Origin: Vibrio fortis
Lineage (GTDB): Bacteria; Pseudomonadota; Gammaproteobacteria; Enterobacterales; Vibrionaceae
NCBI RefSeq assembly: GCF_000695685.1
Contig: NZ_JFFR01000023.1
Location: forward strand, 186,001-250,000
Direction of reading: 5' to 3'
DNA length: 64,000 nucleotides
The stretch's first letter is position 1; the number at the start of each line of letters is the position of its first letter. The translations under genes and the position numbers were made by a program. Below are positions 26,346-34,844 of the stretch, in pieces. The notes under the pieces are model-generated. The model saw nothing but the letters and a program-made list of their open reading frames with translations, ran no database searches and was not told where the DNA came from.

Positions 26346-26684
26346 ATGAAGAGACAATTTACAGTTGGTGCTATGGTATTGGCAACGCTTGTGGGGTGTT
26401 CTCAGTCAGCGGTGGTTGAGCAAGATCTCTCCAGCGGTGAATACATCACTTATCAATGTGAATCTGAGCGGACTTTTGATATCGCGTATGGTGATCAGAA
26501 AGCGTTATTGCGTCTCCCTGATAATCAGTATCGACTTAAACAAGTGGTTTCGGCTTCCGGTACTAAATACATTCTTGATGACGGTACAGCAGAGCTTATG
26601 AATGGTATTACCCTGTTTACCAAAGGCGAGCACGCCAGACTTGAACTAGGGCGAGTTATTTACCGTAACTGCCGTATTCAATAA
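26346..26684 (+). CDS. Putative lysozyme inhibitor lipoprotein (MliC family)
   Basis: This 112-aa lipoprotein has a signal peptide ending LATLVGC. The mature part shows the MliC/YdhA pattern: YQCESERTFDIAYGDQKALLRL near the start, GTKYILDDG in the middle, and a late Cys in IYRNCRIQ that would pair with the Cys of YQC. MliC proteins bind and block C-type lysozyme at the outer membrane. AAAGGGG precedes the ATG. The family call rests on motif pattern, so moderately sure. Confidence 0.72.
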   Translation: MKRQFTVGAMVLATLVGCSQSAVVEQDLSSGEYITYQCESERTFDIAYGDQKALLRLPDNQYRLKQVVSASGTKYILDDGTAELMNGITLFTKGEHARLELGRVIYRNCRIQ

Positions 26685-26698
26685 TTTACTACTCCATG

Positions 26699-26740
26699 AC
26701 GACAAGCGGCTTTAAAAGCAGTCACTTGTCGTTTTTTATC
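26699..26740 (+). terminator. Terminator between the MliC-like gene and treR
   Basis: The stem GACGACAAG / CTTGTCGTT, with a smaller GGCTTTAAAAGC hairpin in its loop, is followed by TTTTTATC just before treR. Confidence 0.7.
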
Positions 26741-26761
26741 TAAACAACTATGTAAGACTCC

Positions 26762-27706
26762 ATGCAAAAAAAACTCACTATACTCGATATCGCAAAGCTT
26801 TCAGGTGTTGGCAAATCAACGGTTTCTCGTGTTCTCACTAATGATCCCAAAGTAAAGCCAGAAACGCGTGAAAGAGTAGAGAGAGTGATTCAGGAGTCGG
26901 GCTATACTCCCTCTAAATCTGCACAATCAATGCGAGGCGGCAGCCAGAAAGTGGTTGGTGTGATCATCTCTCGTCTAGATTCCCCTTCAGAGAACAAAGC
27001 CGTGAGTACTATGCTCGAAGAACTGTATCGTGCTGGCTATGATGTGGTGATCATGGAGAGTCTGTTCGATCGCGAGAAAGCCAATGAGCATCTTCAGGTT
27101 CTTAAGCAGCGTAACGTCGATGGCATTATTGTGTTTGGCTTTACCGATTGTGACATCGAGGCCATCGAATCGTGGGAACATCGCGCGGTTGTTATTGCAT
27201 TAGATACCGAGAATGTCACCTCGATTAACTACGATAACCAGCAGGTGATTGGCACTGCTCTCGCGCACTTGAAAGAGCAGGGTTTATCAGACATTGGCTT
27301 TATCGGTGTTGACCCTAGTGATAAATCGACCGGTGAACTGCGTCTGAATGCTTACCTAAACTGGTGTGGTGAAAACAACATTGAGCCGAATTACCAGACT
27401 GGCGCTCTACACCATGAGAGTGCTTACCAACTGGTTGATCAAGTGCTTACCTCTACGACTCAAGCGATCGCTTGTGCCAGTGATACATTGGCTCTTGGCG
27501 TGATCAAGCGTCTGCAAGAGTTGCAACGTGAAGATGTGGTGGTCACAGGGGTCGGTGGCAACGATCTGCTTTCATTTTTATTCCCACGTGTATTTAGTAT
27601 TGATCCGGGTTATCAATCGGCGGGTACTTTAGCTGCTAAATTATTGATATCTCAATTACTTGGCCAAACACCTATCTCTCATCACACCCAAAAACCCATC
27701 GTTTAG
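26762..27706 (+). CDS. treR: Trehalose operon repressor TreR (LacI family)
   Basis: The 314-aa repressor begins with a LacI-type helix-turn-helix (LTILDIAKLSGVGKSTVSRVL, residues 5-25) and hinge (GYTPSKSAQSMRGG), then a periplasmic-binding-protein-like effector domain. In E. coli TreR senses trehalose 6-phosphate. Identity rests on the KLSGVGKSTVSRVL-type HTH, the adjacent treBC genes and matching palindromes before treB and the porin gene. No operator of this type is seen before treR itself. Confidence 0.94.
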   Translation: MQKKLTILDIAKLSGVGKSTVSRVLTNDPKVKPETRERVERVIQESGYTPSKSAQSMRGGSQKVVGVIISRLDSPSENKAVSTMLEELYRAGYDVVIMESLFDREKANEHLQVLKQRNVDGIIVFGFTDCDIEAIESWEHRAVVIALDTENVTSINYDNQQVIGTALAHLKEQGLSDIGFIGVDPSDKSTGELRLNAYLNWCGENNIEPNYQTGALHHESAYQLVDQVLTSTTQAIACASDTLALGVIKRLQELQREDVVVTGVGGNDLLSFLFPRVFSIDPGYQSAGTLAAKLLISQLLGQTPISHHTQKPIV

Positions 27707-27749
27707 CCCCTTATTTCTGGGGTGAACTAGGTCTATTTACTAAACTGAA

Positions 27750-27771
27750 GAGTGTGATCTTATTCAATTAA
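27750..27771 (+). promoter_or_regulatory. Candidate CRP site upstream of treB
   Basis: TGTGA-TCTTAT-TCAAT (27753-27768) matches the CRP left half exactly and the right half at three of five positions. It abuts the upstream TreR-type operator, fitting catabolite control of a PTS sugar operon. Confidence 0.5.
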
Positions 27772-27842
27772 TGGGACTGTTCCCATTTTAATTTTATAAT
27801 CATGCAGGCATTATACTTACCAATCCATGGGAATGTTCCCAT
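27771..27842 (+). promoter_or_regulatory. Two TreR-type operators flanking the treBC promoter region
   Basis: ATGGGACTGTTCCCAT (27771-27786) and ATGGGAATGTTCCCAT (27827-27842) are 16-bp palindromes whose centres are 56 bp apart. Between them lie two possible -10 boxes (TATAAT 27795-27800, TATACT 27812-27817). The spacing would allow repression by looping or by blocking both polymerase entry and clearance. Confidence 0.82.
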
Positions 27843-27899
27843 GAATAACAAATTCATCTGAATTTGAGTGTAGAACGAAGAGAACCAGGGTGGGGTAGT

Positions 27900-29324
27900 A
27901 TGAGTAAGATAGCGAAGCAAGACATTACGCGTCTTATTGAGTTAGTGGGTGGTAGTGACAATATCGCAAGCGTTAGCCACTGTTTAACTCGCTTACGTTT
28001 TGTGTTGAACGACACAGACAAAGCAGACAAGGTTGAGTTGGAAAAACTGAGCTTAGTAAAAGGGTGTTTTACCAACGCAGGTCAATTCCAAGTTGTGGTT
28101 GGTACTGAGGTCGATGAGGTCTACAAGCTACTGATTGAGCAGACCGGCAAACAAGAATCGTCGAAAGATGAGGCGAAGTTGGCAGCTCGTCAAAACATGA
28201 ATGTGCTAGAGCGCGGTATTTCACACCTTGCCGAAATCTTTGTACCGCTGCTACCTGCCATTATCACTGGTGGTCTTATCCTTGGCTTTCGTAATGTCAT
28301 CGGCGACATTCGTATGTTCGATGGTAAGACTCTGGTTGAGCTTAGCCAGTTTTGGGCTACGGTTCACTCCTTCCTATGGCTGATTGGTGAAGCGATCTTC
28401 TTCTTCCTGCCTGTCGGTGTGTGTTGGTCGACAGTGAAGAAACTTGGCGGTACACCGATCTTAGGTATCACGCTTGGTGTCACCTTGGTTTCGCCACAGT
28501 TAATGAATGCCTACATGATAGGTAAAGCCGCGCCTGAGGTATGGGACTTCGGCCTGTTTGTCATTGAAAAAGTTGGTTATCAAGCGCAAGTGATTCCTGC
28601 CATGCTAGCAGGTGTGGCGTTGGCCTTCATTGAGACTAACCTCAAACGCATTGTTCCGGCTTACCTGTACCTAGTGGTTGTGCCATTCGTATCTATCATT
28701 CTTTCTGTAATTCTGGCTCACGCGTTCATCGGCCCATTTGGTCGTGTACTAGGTGACGGCGTTGCTTTTGCTGCGAAAGCAGCCATGACGGGTGACTTTG
28801 CGATTCTAGGTTCAACAATCTTCGGTTTCCTATACGCACCACTTGTTATTACGGGTATTCACCACACAACCAACGCAGTAGATCTACAACTGATGCAAGA
28901 GCTTGGCGGTACACCAATCTGGCCATTGATTGCTCTTTCAAATGTGGCTCAAGCATCTGCAGTTGTCGGCATCATTATTTTGAGCAAGCGCGAAGGCGAG
29001 CGTGACATTTCAGTCCCAGCAGCAATCTCAGCTTACTTGGGTGTTACAGAGCCTGCGATGTACGGCATCAACTTGAAATACAAGTTCCCAATGCTGAGTG
29101 CAATGCTAGGTAGTGCTGCAGCGGCTGCAATTTGTGGTGGCGCTGGAGTGATGGCGAATGGTATCGGTGTAGGCGGCTTGCCGGGCATCCTTTCGATTCA
29201 GCCTCAATACTGGACGGTTTATCTGTTGGCACTGGCAGTTGCGATTGCAGTACCAATCATCCTGACACTGTTTTTCTACAAGCGAGCGCAGGCTAAGGGT
29301 GAGTTAACAGCAGTAAGTGCTTAA
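27900..29324 (+). CDS. treB: PTS trehalose-specific EIIBC component TreB
   Basis: TreB imports trehalose with phosphorylation to trehalose 6-phosphate. The 474-aa protein has an N-terminal EIIB domain (IELVGGSDNIASVSHCLTRLRF, phosphorylated Cys near residue 28) and a long EIIC membrane domain with about ten helices (for example IFVPLLPAIITGGLILGF, TGIHHTTNAVDLQLMQELGG). There is no EIIA domain, so it depends on the glucose EIIA as in E. coli. I start at ATG 27900 (MSKIAKQDITRLIEL), which matches E. coli TreB; an in-frame TTG lies at 27864. Confidence 0.96.
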   Translation: MSKIAKQDITRLIELVGGSDNIASVSHCLTRLRFVLNDTDKADKVELEKLSLVKGCFTNAGQFQVVVGTEVDEVYKLLIEQTGKQESSKDEAKLAARQNMNVLERGISHLAEIFVPLLPAIITGGLILGFRNVIGDIRMFDGKTLVELSQFWATVHSFLWLIGEAIFFFLPVGVCWSTVKKLGGTPILGITLGVTLVSPQLMNAYMIGKAAPEVWDFGLFVIEKVGYQAQVIPAMLAGVALAFIETNLKRIVPAYLYLVVVPFVSIILSVILAHAFIGPFGRVLGDGVAFAAKAAMTGDFAILGSTIFGFLYAPLVITGIHHTTNAVDLQLMQELGGTPIWPLIALSNVAQASAVVGIIILSKREGERDISVPAAISAYLGVTEPAMYGINLKYKFPMLSAMLGSAAAAAICGGAGVMANGIGVGGLPGILSIQPQYWTVYLLALAVAIAVPIILTLFFYKRAQAKGELTAVSA

Positions 29325-29332
29325 TTTTATTG

Positions 29333-29374
29333 GGAGCAACAGTTGTTTGAGTCACTGTTGCTCCATTTTTCTTT
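29333..29374 (+). terminator. Strong hairpin with T tracts between treB and treC
   Basis: An 11-bp perfect stem GGAGCAACAGT (29333-29343) / ACTGTTGCTCC (29354-29364) is followed by ATTTTTCTTTTT. It resembles a rho-independent terminator inside the treBC operon, 9 nt after treB, and may lower treC expression or stabilise the treB 3' end. Confidence 0.8.
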
Positions 29375-29390
29375 TTGTAAGTGAGTAGAG

Positions 29391-31082
29391 ATGACCAATC
29401 AGAATAGTGATGCGATGTGGTGGAAGACCGCAACCATCTATCAAATTTATCCGAAGAGTTTTTGCGATAGCGGCGCCAAAGGAACTGGCGACATTCAAGG
29501 GGTGATATCAAAGTTAGATTACCTAAAAACGCTGGGTGTAGACGCCATTTGGTTAACGCCAGTATACCAATCACCGATGGTCGATAATGGTTACGATATT
29601 TCTGATTACTACGCGATAAACCCAGAGTTCGGCACTATGGCGGACTTTGACCAATTGTTGGCAGAGGCTCACCAACGCGGTATTCGCATTATCATGGATA
29701 TTGTTGTTAACCACACGTCCACTCACCATGCTTGGTTCCAATCGGCTTTGGGTGATAAAGAGAGCCCATATCGTGATTACTACATTTGGAAAGATCCGGT
29801 TGATGGCAAGGCACCAACTAACTGGCAGTCGAAGTTTGGTGGTAATGCTTGGGAGCTAGATGAAGCTACGGGTCAATACTACTTGCACCTATTTGCGAAA
29901 GAGCAAGCCGACCTAAACTGGGAAAACCCTAAGGTTCGTGGTGAAGTCAAAGAGATCATCAGTTACTGGGCGGAAAAAGGTGTGGATGGTTTCCGTTTAG
30001 ATGTCATCAACCTGATTTCTAAGCAGCAAGATTTCCCTAACGATGATATTGGTGACGGTCGCCGTTTCTACACGGATGGCCCACGAGTTCACGAATACTT
30101 GCAAGAGATCAGTGATGCAGTGTTCCAAAAGTACGGCAGCGTAACGGTTGGTGAGATGTCATCGACAACCCTTGAACACTGTCAGCAATACTCAAGCCTA
30201 GATAACAAAGAGTTATCAATGGTGTTCAATTTCCACCACTTGAAGGTGGATTATCCGAATGGTGAAAAGTGGACTAAAGCGCCGTTTGATTTCTTACAGC
30301 TGAAGTCGATCTTTAACCATTGGCAGAGTGGACTCAACGGCAAAGGTTGGGGCGCGCTTTTCTGGTGTAACCACGACCAACCTCGTGTGGTAAGCCGTTT
30401 GGGTGACGATCAAAATTACCGCGTTGAATCTGCGAAGATGTTGGCGGCGTCAGTACATATGATGCAAGGTACGCCATACATCTATCAAGGTGAAGAGATT
30501 GGCATGACTAACCCTGGCTACCAGGATATTGCTCAGTACCGTGATGTCGAAAGCACCAATATCTACCAGCTGATGGTGAACGAGCAAGGCGTTTCACACC
30601 AAGATATGATGGCAATTCTGGCGCAGAAATCTCGTGATAACTCTCGTACCCCAATGCAGTGGGATACTTCGGATTATGCTGGTTTCTCAAAGGCTCTGCC
30701 TTGGCTTGAAGTCGCAAGCAATTACCGTGAAGTGAATGCCAAACAGGCAGTTGAAGATTCCGACTCAGTGTTCTATTTCTACAAAAAATTGATTGAGTTA
30801 CGCAAAGAAGTGTCAGTGATCACCGATGGTGATTATCAAGACTTGCTGCCAGAGCACTCAAGCATTTTTGCGTATGCTCGCCAGACTGAAACCCAAACTC
30901 TGTTATGTATCAACAACTATTACGGTGAAGAGACGGAGTGTGTGCTTCCTGAGCGCTTTGCGATGAATCGCGCTAAGACTCTACTGTCTAACTATACGGA
31001 TACTCAAAACTCAGCGGCATCTCATCACCAAGTACTGCGTCCCTATGAGACTCGCATTCTGTTGATCGATAACGAAGCGTAA
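29391..31082 (+). CDS. treC: Trehalose-6-phosphate hydrolase TreC
   Basis: TreC is a cytoplasmic alpha,alpha-phosphotrehalase that splits trehalose 6-phosphate to glucose and glucose 6-phosphate. The 563-aa GH13 enzyme shows region I DIVVNHTS, region II GFRLDVINLISK (nucleophile Asp), region III GEMSSTT (acid/base Glu) and region IV FWCNHDQPR. The N terminus WWKTATIYQIYPKSFCDS is typical. It lies 66 nt after treB, beyond a terminator-like hairpin. Confidence 0.97.
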   Translation: MTNQNSDAMWWKTATIYQIYPKSFCDSGAKGTGDIQGVISKLDYLKTLGVDAIWLTPVYQSPMVDNGYDISDYYAINPEFGTMADFDQLLAEAHQRGIRIIMDIVVNHTSTHHAWFQSALGDKESPYRDYYIWKDPVDGKAPTNWQSKFGGNAWELDEATGQYYLHLFAKEQADLNWENPKVRGEVKEIISYWAEKGVDGFRLDVINLISKQQDFPNDDIGDGRRFYTDGPRVHEYLQEISDAVFQKYGSVTVGEMSSTTLEHCQQYSSLDNKELSMVFNFHHLKVDYPNGEKWTKAPFDFLQLKSIFNHWQSGLNGKGWGALFWCNHDQPRVVSRLGDDQNYRVESAKMLAASVHMMQGTPYIYQGEEIGMTNPGYQDIAQYRDVESTNIYQLMVNEQGVSHQDMMAILAQKSRDNSRTPMQWDTSDYAGFSKALPWLEVASNYREVNAKQAVEDSDSVFYFYKKLIELRKEVSVITDGDYQDLLPEHSSIFAYARQTETQTLLCINNYYGEETECVLPERFAMNRAKTLLSNYTDTQNSAASHHQVLRPYETRILLIDNEA

Positions 31083-31144
31083 TATTGAGCCATAGGCTTG
31101 CCCTAAATAGGCCCCCACCTAGATAGGGTAGGGGCTCGATGTCC

Positions 31145-31186
31145 AAGAAAGGCTTTGCGGTGCTCCTCAAAGCCTTTCTTTTTTAT
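31145..31186 (+). terminator. Terminator after treC
   Basis: The stem AAGAAAGGCTTTG / CAAAGCCTTTCTT is followed by a T run. It lies between the convergent treC and lipoprotein genes. Confidence 0.85.
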
Positions 31187-31202
31187 ATGTTTAACCGTTT
31201 GT

Positions 31203-32120
31203 TTATGAGGCTTGGTTAATTTCCGTCAAGGTCGCTTTCTCTTCAGTAATCACAGTACCTTCTGCGTTGAGAAGTTCGATTTGCGTTAGAAGGCCAATGC
31301 TTGGGTTAAACCAACGCTCAGTTGTGCTAGAAAAGTGCATTGAGTCATCCACGCTGTTGCAATTTAGGTAGTATTCGTTGGTTTCGGTAAGGTTGGCGGC
31401 TTCAATGGATTTTCCAGAAACGGTGAAGCTCTTTCTTACACCCGTTTCATTGATTTGTTGTTGCCACACCACACTGCAAGAATCATTAGCAGGCAGGTTC
31501 TTTACCCATTGGTGATCGTCAAAGTCAGTGAGCATATTAATCACAGCCTCACCGTCTAGAGTTGCTTGGATGGATACCGTCTCTTCACTGATATCGATGA
31601 TCGGGTTGCTCTCTTTTACATCTGCACCAGTAAGTCGGAACAGAGGACTGCTGCGCATAATGGTTGTGATGTACTGGCTATCGATAAAGTAGGTATCAGT
31701 GATTTCATGAAGGGCGCTGTCGGTGCCTGCAAAGTAGAACGTATAGTCCGCTGTCATTATATCTTCATTGGCGATAGTTTCTGACATATAGAATTGATTA
31801 ACGCCATAGTTACGAAGGTCGTGAACAACTTTCAGTAATGCTTCGCTATCTGGGGTCTCTTGTAAGTGTTCGATGAGTTCGTCTGCACTTAGTGGAGCGT
31901 AGAGCATCGACATGTTGCCTTCTGGTTGACCATCAACCTCAAACTCATAGTTGAAAGTTGTACTTTGCTTTGGCGCGAACTGCGCATTCTTGATTGGAAA
32001 GTCAGTTTGGTTGTCTGGACCTTTTTGGTTTCCGGTTGATGAACCTGAAGAAGAACCACCGCCGCCACAGCCGTACAGAGCAACCAATGAAGCGGTAAGT
32101 AGAGTCAGAGTTTTATTCAT
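31203..32120 (-). CDS. Hypothetical lipoprotein
   Basis: The 305-aa protein has a signal peptide ending in a lipobox (LYGC, Cys about 18), followed by a Gly/Ser linker and a globular region with no catalytic motif I recognise. Isolated Cys residues (DSCSVVWQQ, LNCNSVD) may form a disulfide. TAGGA lies before the ATG. It is 143 bp downstream of a ToxR-like membrane regulator on the same strand, so it may be that regulator's target or partner. Function unknown. Confidence 0.75.
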   Translation of the reverse strand: MNKTLTLLTASLVALYGCGGGGSSSGSSTGNQKGPDNQTDFPIKNAQFAPKQSTTFNYEFEVDGQPEGNMSMLYAPLSADELIEHLQETPDSEALLKVVHDLRNYGVNQFYMSETIANEDIMTADYTFYFAGTDSALHEITDTYFIDSQYITTIMRSSPLFRLTGADVKESNPIIDISEETVSIQATLDGEAVINMLTDFDDHQWVKNLPANDSCSVVWQQQINETGVRKSFTVSGKSIEAANLTETNEYYLNCNSVDDSMHFSSTTERWFNPSIGLLTQIELLNAEGTVITEEKATLTEINQAS

Positions 32121-32263
32121 GTTGTGTATTCCTAAAGTGAACTGGCAAGGCTTGCCGAAACTGCTCGGAATACTAGGTTTTTGGTTGTTTAGAGGGCAAA
32201 AAACGAAGTCACATGAGATCTTAATTTATATTTAAGATTATGATTTTAAAGTTTTTATATTTT

Positions 32264-33766
32264 TTAATTGGCGAACTCTTCACCTACTGAGGCGCAGTAG
32301 TTAATCATTAGGTTTTCCCACTGTCTAATGATCAAAGGCTCCTTGATGCTCAGCTTGAGGCTGCTCCAAGGTTGCAGGCAGGTCTCTTTTGACTCCGGTT
32401 GAGAGAGTCTAGAAAACAGTTCTTCGGAAGGGATAACTCGCAACAGAGCGACTAAAGACTCCATGTAGTTCAAACGAAAGTTATCGAGGTTGCCTTGTTG
32501 AAAACTGATGTGAGAGATCATCATATAGATAAGTGCATTCTCAATGCTCGAGTGACCAGATGGATTGGTGAGTAGCTCTTTGGCGGTTGGTAGATCGCGC
32601 AGCTTAAAATGGATGACGCCAAGCCACAGTTTGAGCTCATCTGGAAGTAACTTAAAGTGGGTTTGCACTCGGTTGGTAAAACGGATTAAACGCTGATGGT
32701 CAGTTTCGAACAGCGCGAGGTGGCGAGCCATCAAGGTTGAATTCATGCAGTTAAGCTCAATTGATTCTAAATCAATAAACTGCTTAGTCAGTAACGCACT
32801 AAGCTGACTGTTATCGATAGACCAATGTGGCATTTCTGGCTGAGGTAACGCGAAGTAGTCTGCGAGATCTCGATTTATCTCCATCAGGCTGTCACTAAGG
32901 CTATCAACATCGAGGGTATAGACGCCACGAAAGGCCAGTTTGCCCGAACTTGGGTAGATTAGGCTGACCTGAGCGCCAAGGCGAGAGTCGACATCTTGAT
33001 CTTTTAATTGGATGTTCAACAGGTAATCGCTGGTACGCATGTTTTTTGCGCCCGGGAAGAACGGGGAATTGTCTATTGGATCGACGAAGTAACTTGGTGC
33101 ATCTTGATTTGCGAGATCTGTGTAGGAGTATTCGATCTGCTGTTGTAACAATAGGGCTTTAATAGACGCTCGATATTGCCTAGCGTTATCACCGACGGCA
33201 TCGATGCGGCTAAGCAATAGTTCGACTTTAGGAATTAGACGTTGCTGTCGGGTAAGCTCAGAGCTCTGGTTTGGGGATTGCCACAACAGATAGCCAAGCG
33301 TGATGGTGCTTGCGAGTAACACGAGCGTCACCAACCATAACCAAGGTGGCTTTGAAGCCGTTTCGTTATGCTCTGGCTTTGGTTCCACATTGTTTTCGAT
33401 TTCAGCGTTATCTAGGCGTACAGAGCTAGGATTGAGAAAGTAGCCCTTGCGCGGGTAGGTCACTAATATTTTAGTAGCGTCGCTGTCTGGGAGGTGCTTC
33501 TGCAGTATTGAACGCAGTGTGCTGATTCGATTAGTCAGAACGTTTTTAGAGATAAAGCTGCTTTGCCAAATCTCTTGGATGATCAGTTCTGCTGAGAGTG
33601 GCTCTCCAACATGACGTAACAGCAGCTCCAGTAGCTCAACTGAGCGTGGCTCTAGGTTGATGACTTCTTGAGGTGTGCTTAACTCACGGGTACTAGGGTT
33701 GTACACCAGATCGGCAATGGCGATAGAGGTATTGTTAGCCTGAGCAGCAGCGAGGAAGTCTTGCAT
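32264..33766 (-). CDS. ToxR/CadC-like membrane-bound transcriptional regulator
   Basis: This 500-aa protein has an N-terminal OmpR/PhoB-type winged helix (about 18-115), with PRSVELLELLLRHVGEPLSAELI, the recognition-helix region FISKNVLTNRISTLRSILQK and the wing ILVTYPRKGYFL. A single membrane helix (WLWLVTLVLLASTITLGYLLW, about 145-165) leads to a periplasmic domain of about 330 residues that I cannot assign. This ToxR/CadC topology transmits an envelope signal straight to DNA. Signal and targets are unknown; the adjacent lipoprotein gene is an obvious candidate. Confidence 0.87.
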   Translation of the reverse strand: MQDFLAAAQANNTSIAIADLVYNPSTRELSTPQEVINLEPRSVELLELLLRHVGEPLSAELIIQEIWQSSFISKNVLTNRISTLRSILQKHLPDSDATKILVTYPRKGYFLNPSSVRLDNAEIENNVEPKPEHNETASKPPWLWLVTLVLLASTITLGYLLWQSPNQSSELTRQQRLIPKVELLLSRIDAVGDNARQYRASIKALLLQQQIEYSYTDLANQDAPSYFVDPIDNSPFFPGAKNMRTSDYLLNIQLKDQDVDSRLGAQVSLIYPSSGKLAFRGVYTLDVDSLSDSLMEINRDLADYFALPQPEMPHWSIDNSQLSALLTKQFIDLESIELNCMNSTLMARHLALFETDHQRLIRFTNRVQTHFKLLPDELKLWLGVIHFKLRDLPTAKELLTNPSGHSSIENALIYMMISHISFQQGNLDNFRLNYMESLVALLRVIPSEELFSRLSQPESKETCLQPWSSLKLSIKEPLIIRQWENLMINYCASVGEEFAN

Positions 33767-33895
33767 AGGAAACCGTGTTTCATAAAAGCAGACGATTTTA
33801 GCTGCTTTGTTTATAAAAAGCAGCTAAGTATCCCGGATAAAAGCACTAACTTTATTCTGGCTCAAAATCGAGAAAGTGAGCGCTAACCAACAAGC

Positions 33896-34498
33896 TTATG
33901 AGCTGTAACTAACCGAGTATCGTGTAGGTTTGTGGTTCATCGCGAGCACGACGTTCAGTACCGCAGTGCCAAGTACCGACACAGCGATGATCCAAGGTGA
34001 TACAAAGAAAAACGACGCAAATAGGATACAAGCATCAATAGCCATTTGAGTCTTACCTACTGAGATGCCATAACGGTCTTGGATGTATAGGCACAGTACA
34101 TTGAAGCCACCCAAGCTTGAGCGATGGCGGAATAGAATCAGCATACCGAGCCCCATTAGCAGGCCGCCAGCAATCGCACAGTAAATTTCATTGTGGGCAT
34201 CAAGAGAGATGACTAAGTACAGATGATCCGCAAAAACAGACACTAAAGCACCGGAAAAAGCACTACTAATGGCAAAATTACGTCCAAAACGTTTCCACGC
34301 CAATATATAGAATGGACAGTTTGCGATAAAGTAAAGCGCACCGAAGGTGACAGGTAGAAATTGACTCAATAGAAGAGCCAAGCCTGTGGTACCGCCAGTA
34401 AGCAGTTGAGCAGACTGTAAAAAGAAGACGCCTTGTGCAACTAAGAAAGTGCCTGTAAGAATGGCAACCCAATCTTCTTTACGTGAGTGTTTTTCCAT
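33896..34498 (-). CDS. YitT family membrane protein
   Basis: This 200-aa integral membrane protein has about five hydrophobic helices (VAILTGTFLVAQGVFFLQSA, LPVTFGALYFIANCPFYILAW, IAGGLLMGLGMLILFRH and others). The Gly-rich motif LTGGTTGLALLLS and SSLGGFNVLCLYIQDRYG are typical of the YitT/DUF161 family. Function unknown. Confidence 0.85.
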   Translation of the reverse strand: MEKHSRKEDWVAILTGTFLVAQGVFFLQSAQLLTGGTTGLALLLSQFLPVTFGALYFIANCPFYILAWKRFGRNFAISSAFSGALVSVFADHLYLVISLDAHNEIYCAIAGGLLMGLGMLILFRHRSSLGGFNVLCLYIQDRYGISVGKTQMAIDACILFASFFFVSPWIIAVSVLGTAVLNVVLAMNHKPTRYSVSYSS

Positions 34499-34723
34499 CG
34501 TTTTAATAATTACCTAGCCAATAAAGGCGAGCATAGTAGAGAAAAACATGCATTTTCGGTAGCTTGAGACACAAAATTAAGGTAAACCTATGTAATATTC
34601 GTTTTACAGGGTGTAAAGCGAAAACTTGACAGTAAGTCGCGTGCTGATGCGATGTGTCGCATAAGTATGATGAAGCTTATATGTCATTATGAAAAAACTG
34701 CATGATAAAATTGCAATTAGCTC

Positions 34724-34787
34724 TTTATGACCTAGATCAAATTATGTATGATGCGTCCCATTAGAACGGTGACGAAAACGTTTGCTT
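34724..34787 (+). promoter_or_regulatory. glyA control region: CRP/FNR-like site and PurR-like box
   Basis: TATGA-CCTAGA-TCAAA (34726-34741) matches the CRP consensus at four of five positions in each half and also resembles an FNR site. ACGAAAACGTTTGCTT (34772-34787) fits the PurR operator ACGCAAACGTTTGCGT at 13 of 16 positions. PurR control of glyA is established in E. coli. A TATGAT at 34747-34752 is a possible -10 between them. Confidence 0.6.
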
Positions 34788-34844
34788 TCGGTCGTTATGT
34801 GGTTTTTTTGAAACTTTCAGTACAATCTGAGTCAGGAGATACAG

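Noticed and set aside
34499..34844. Glycine riboswitch upstream of glyA
   Set aside because: I saw no tandem aptamer pattern; the region looks like a protein-regulated promoter with CRP- and PurR-like boxes.
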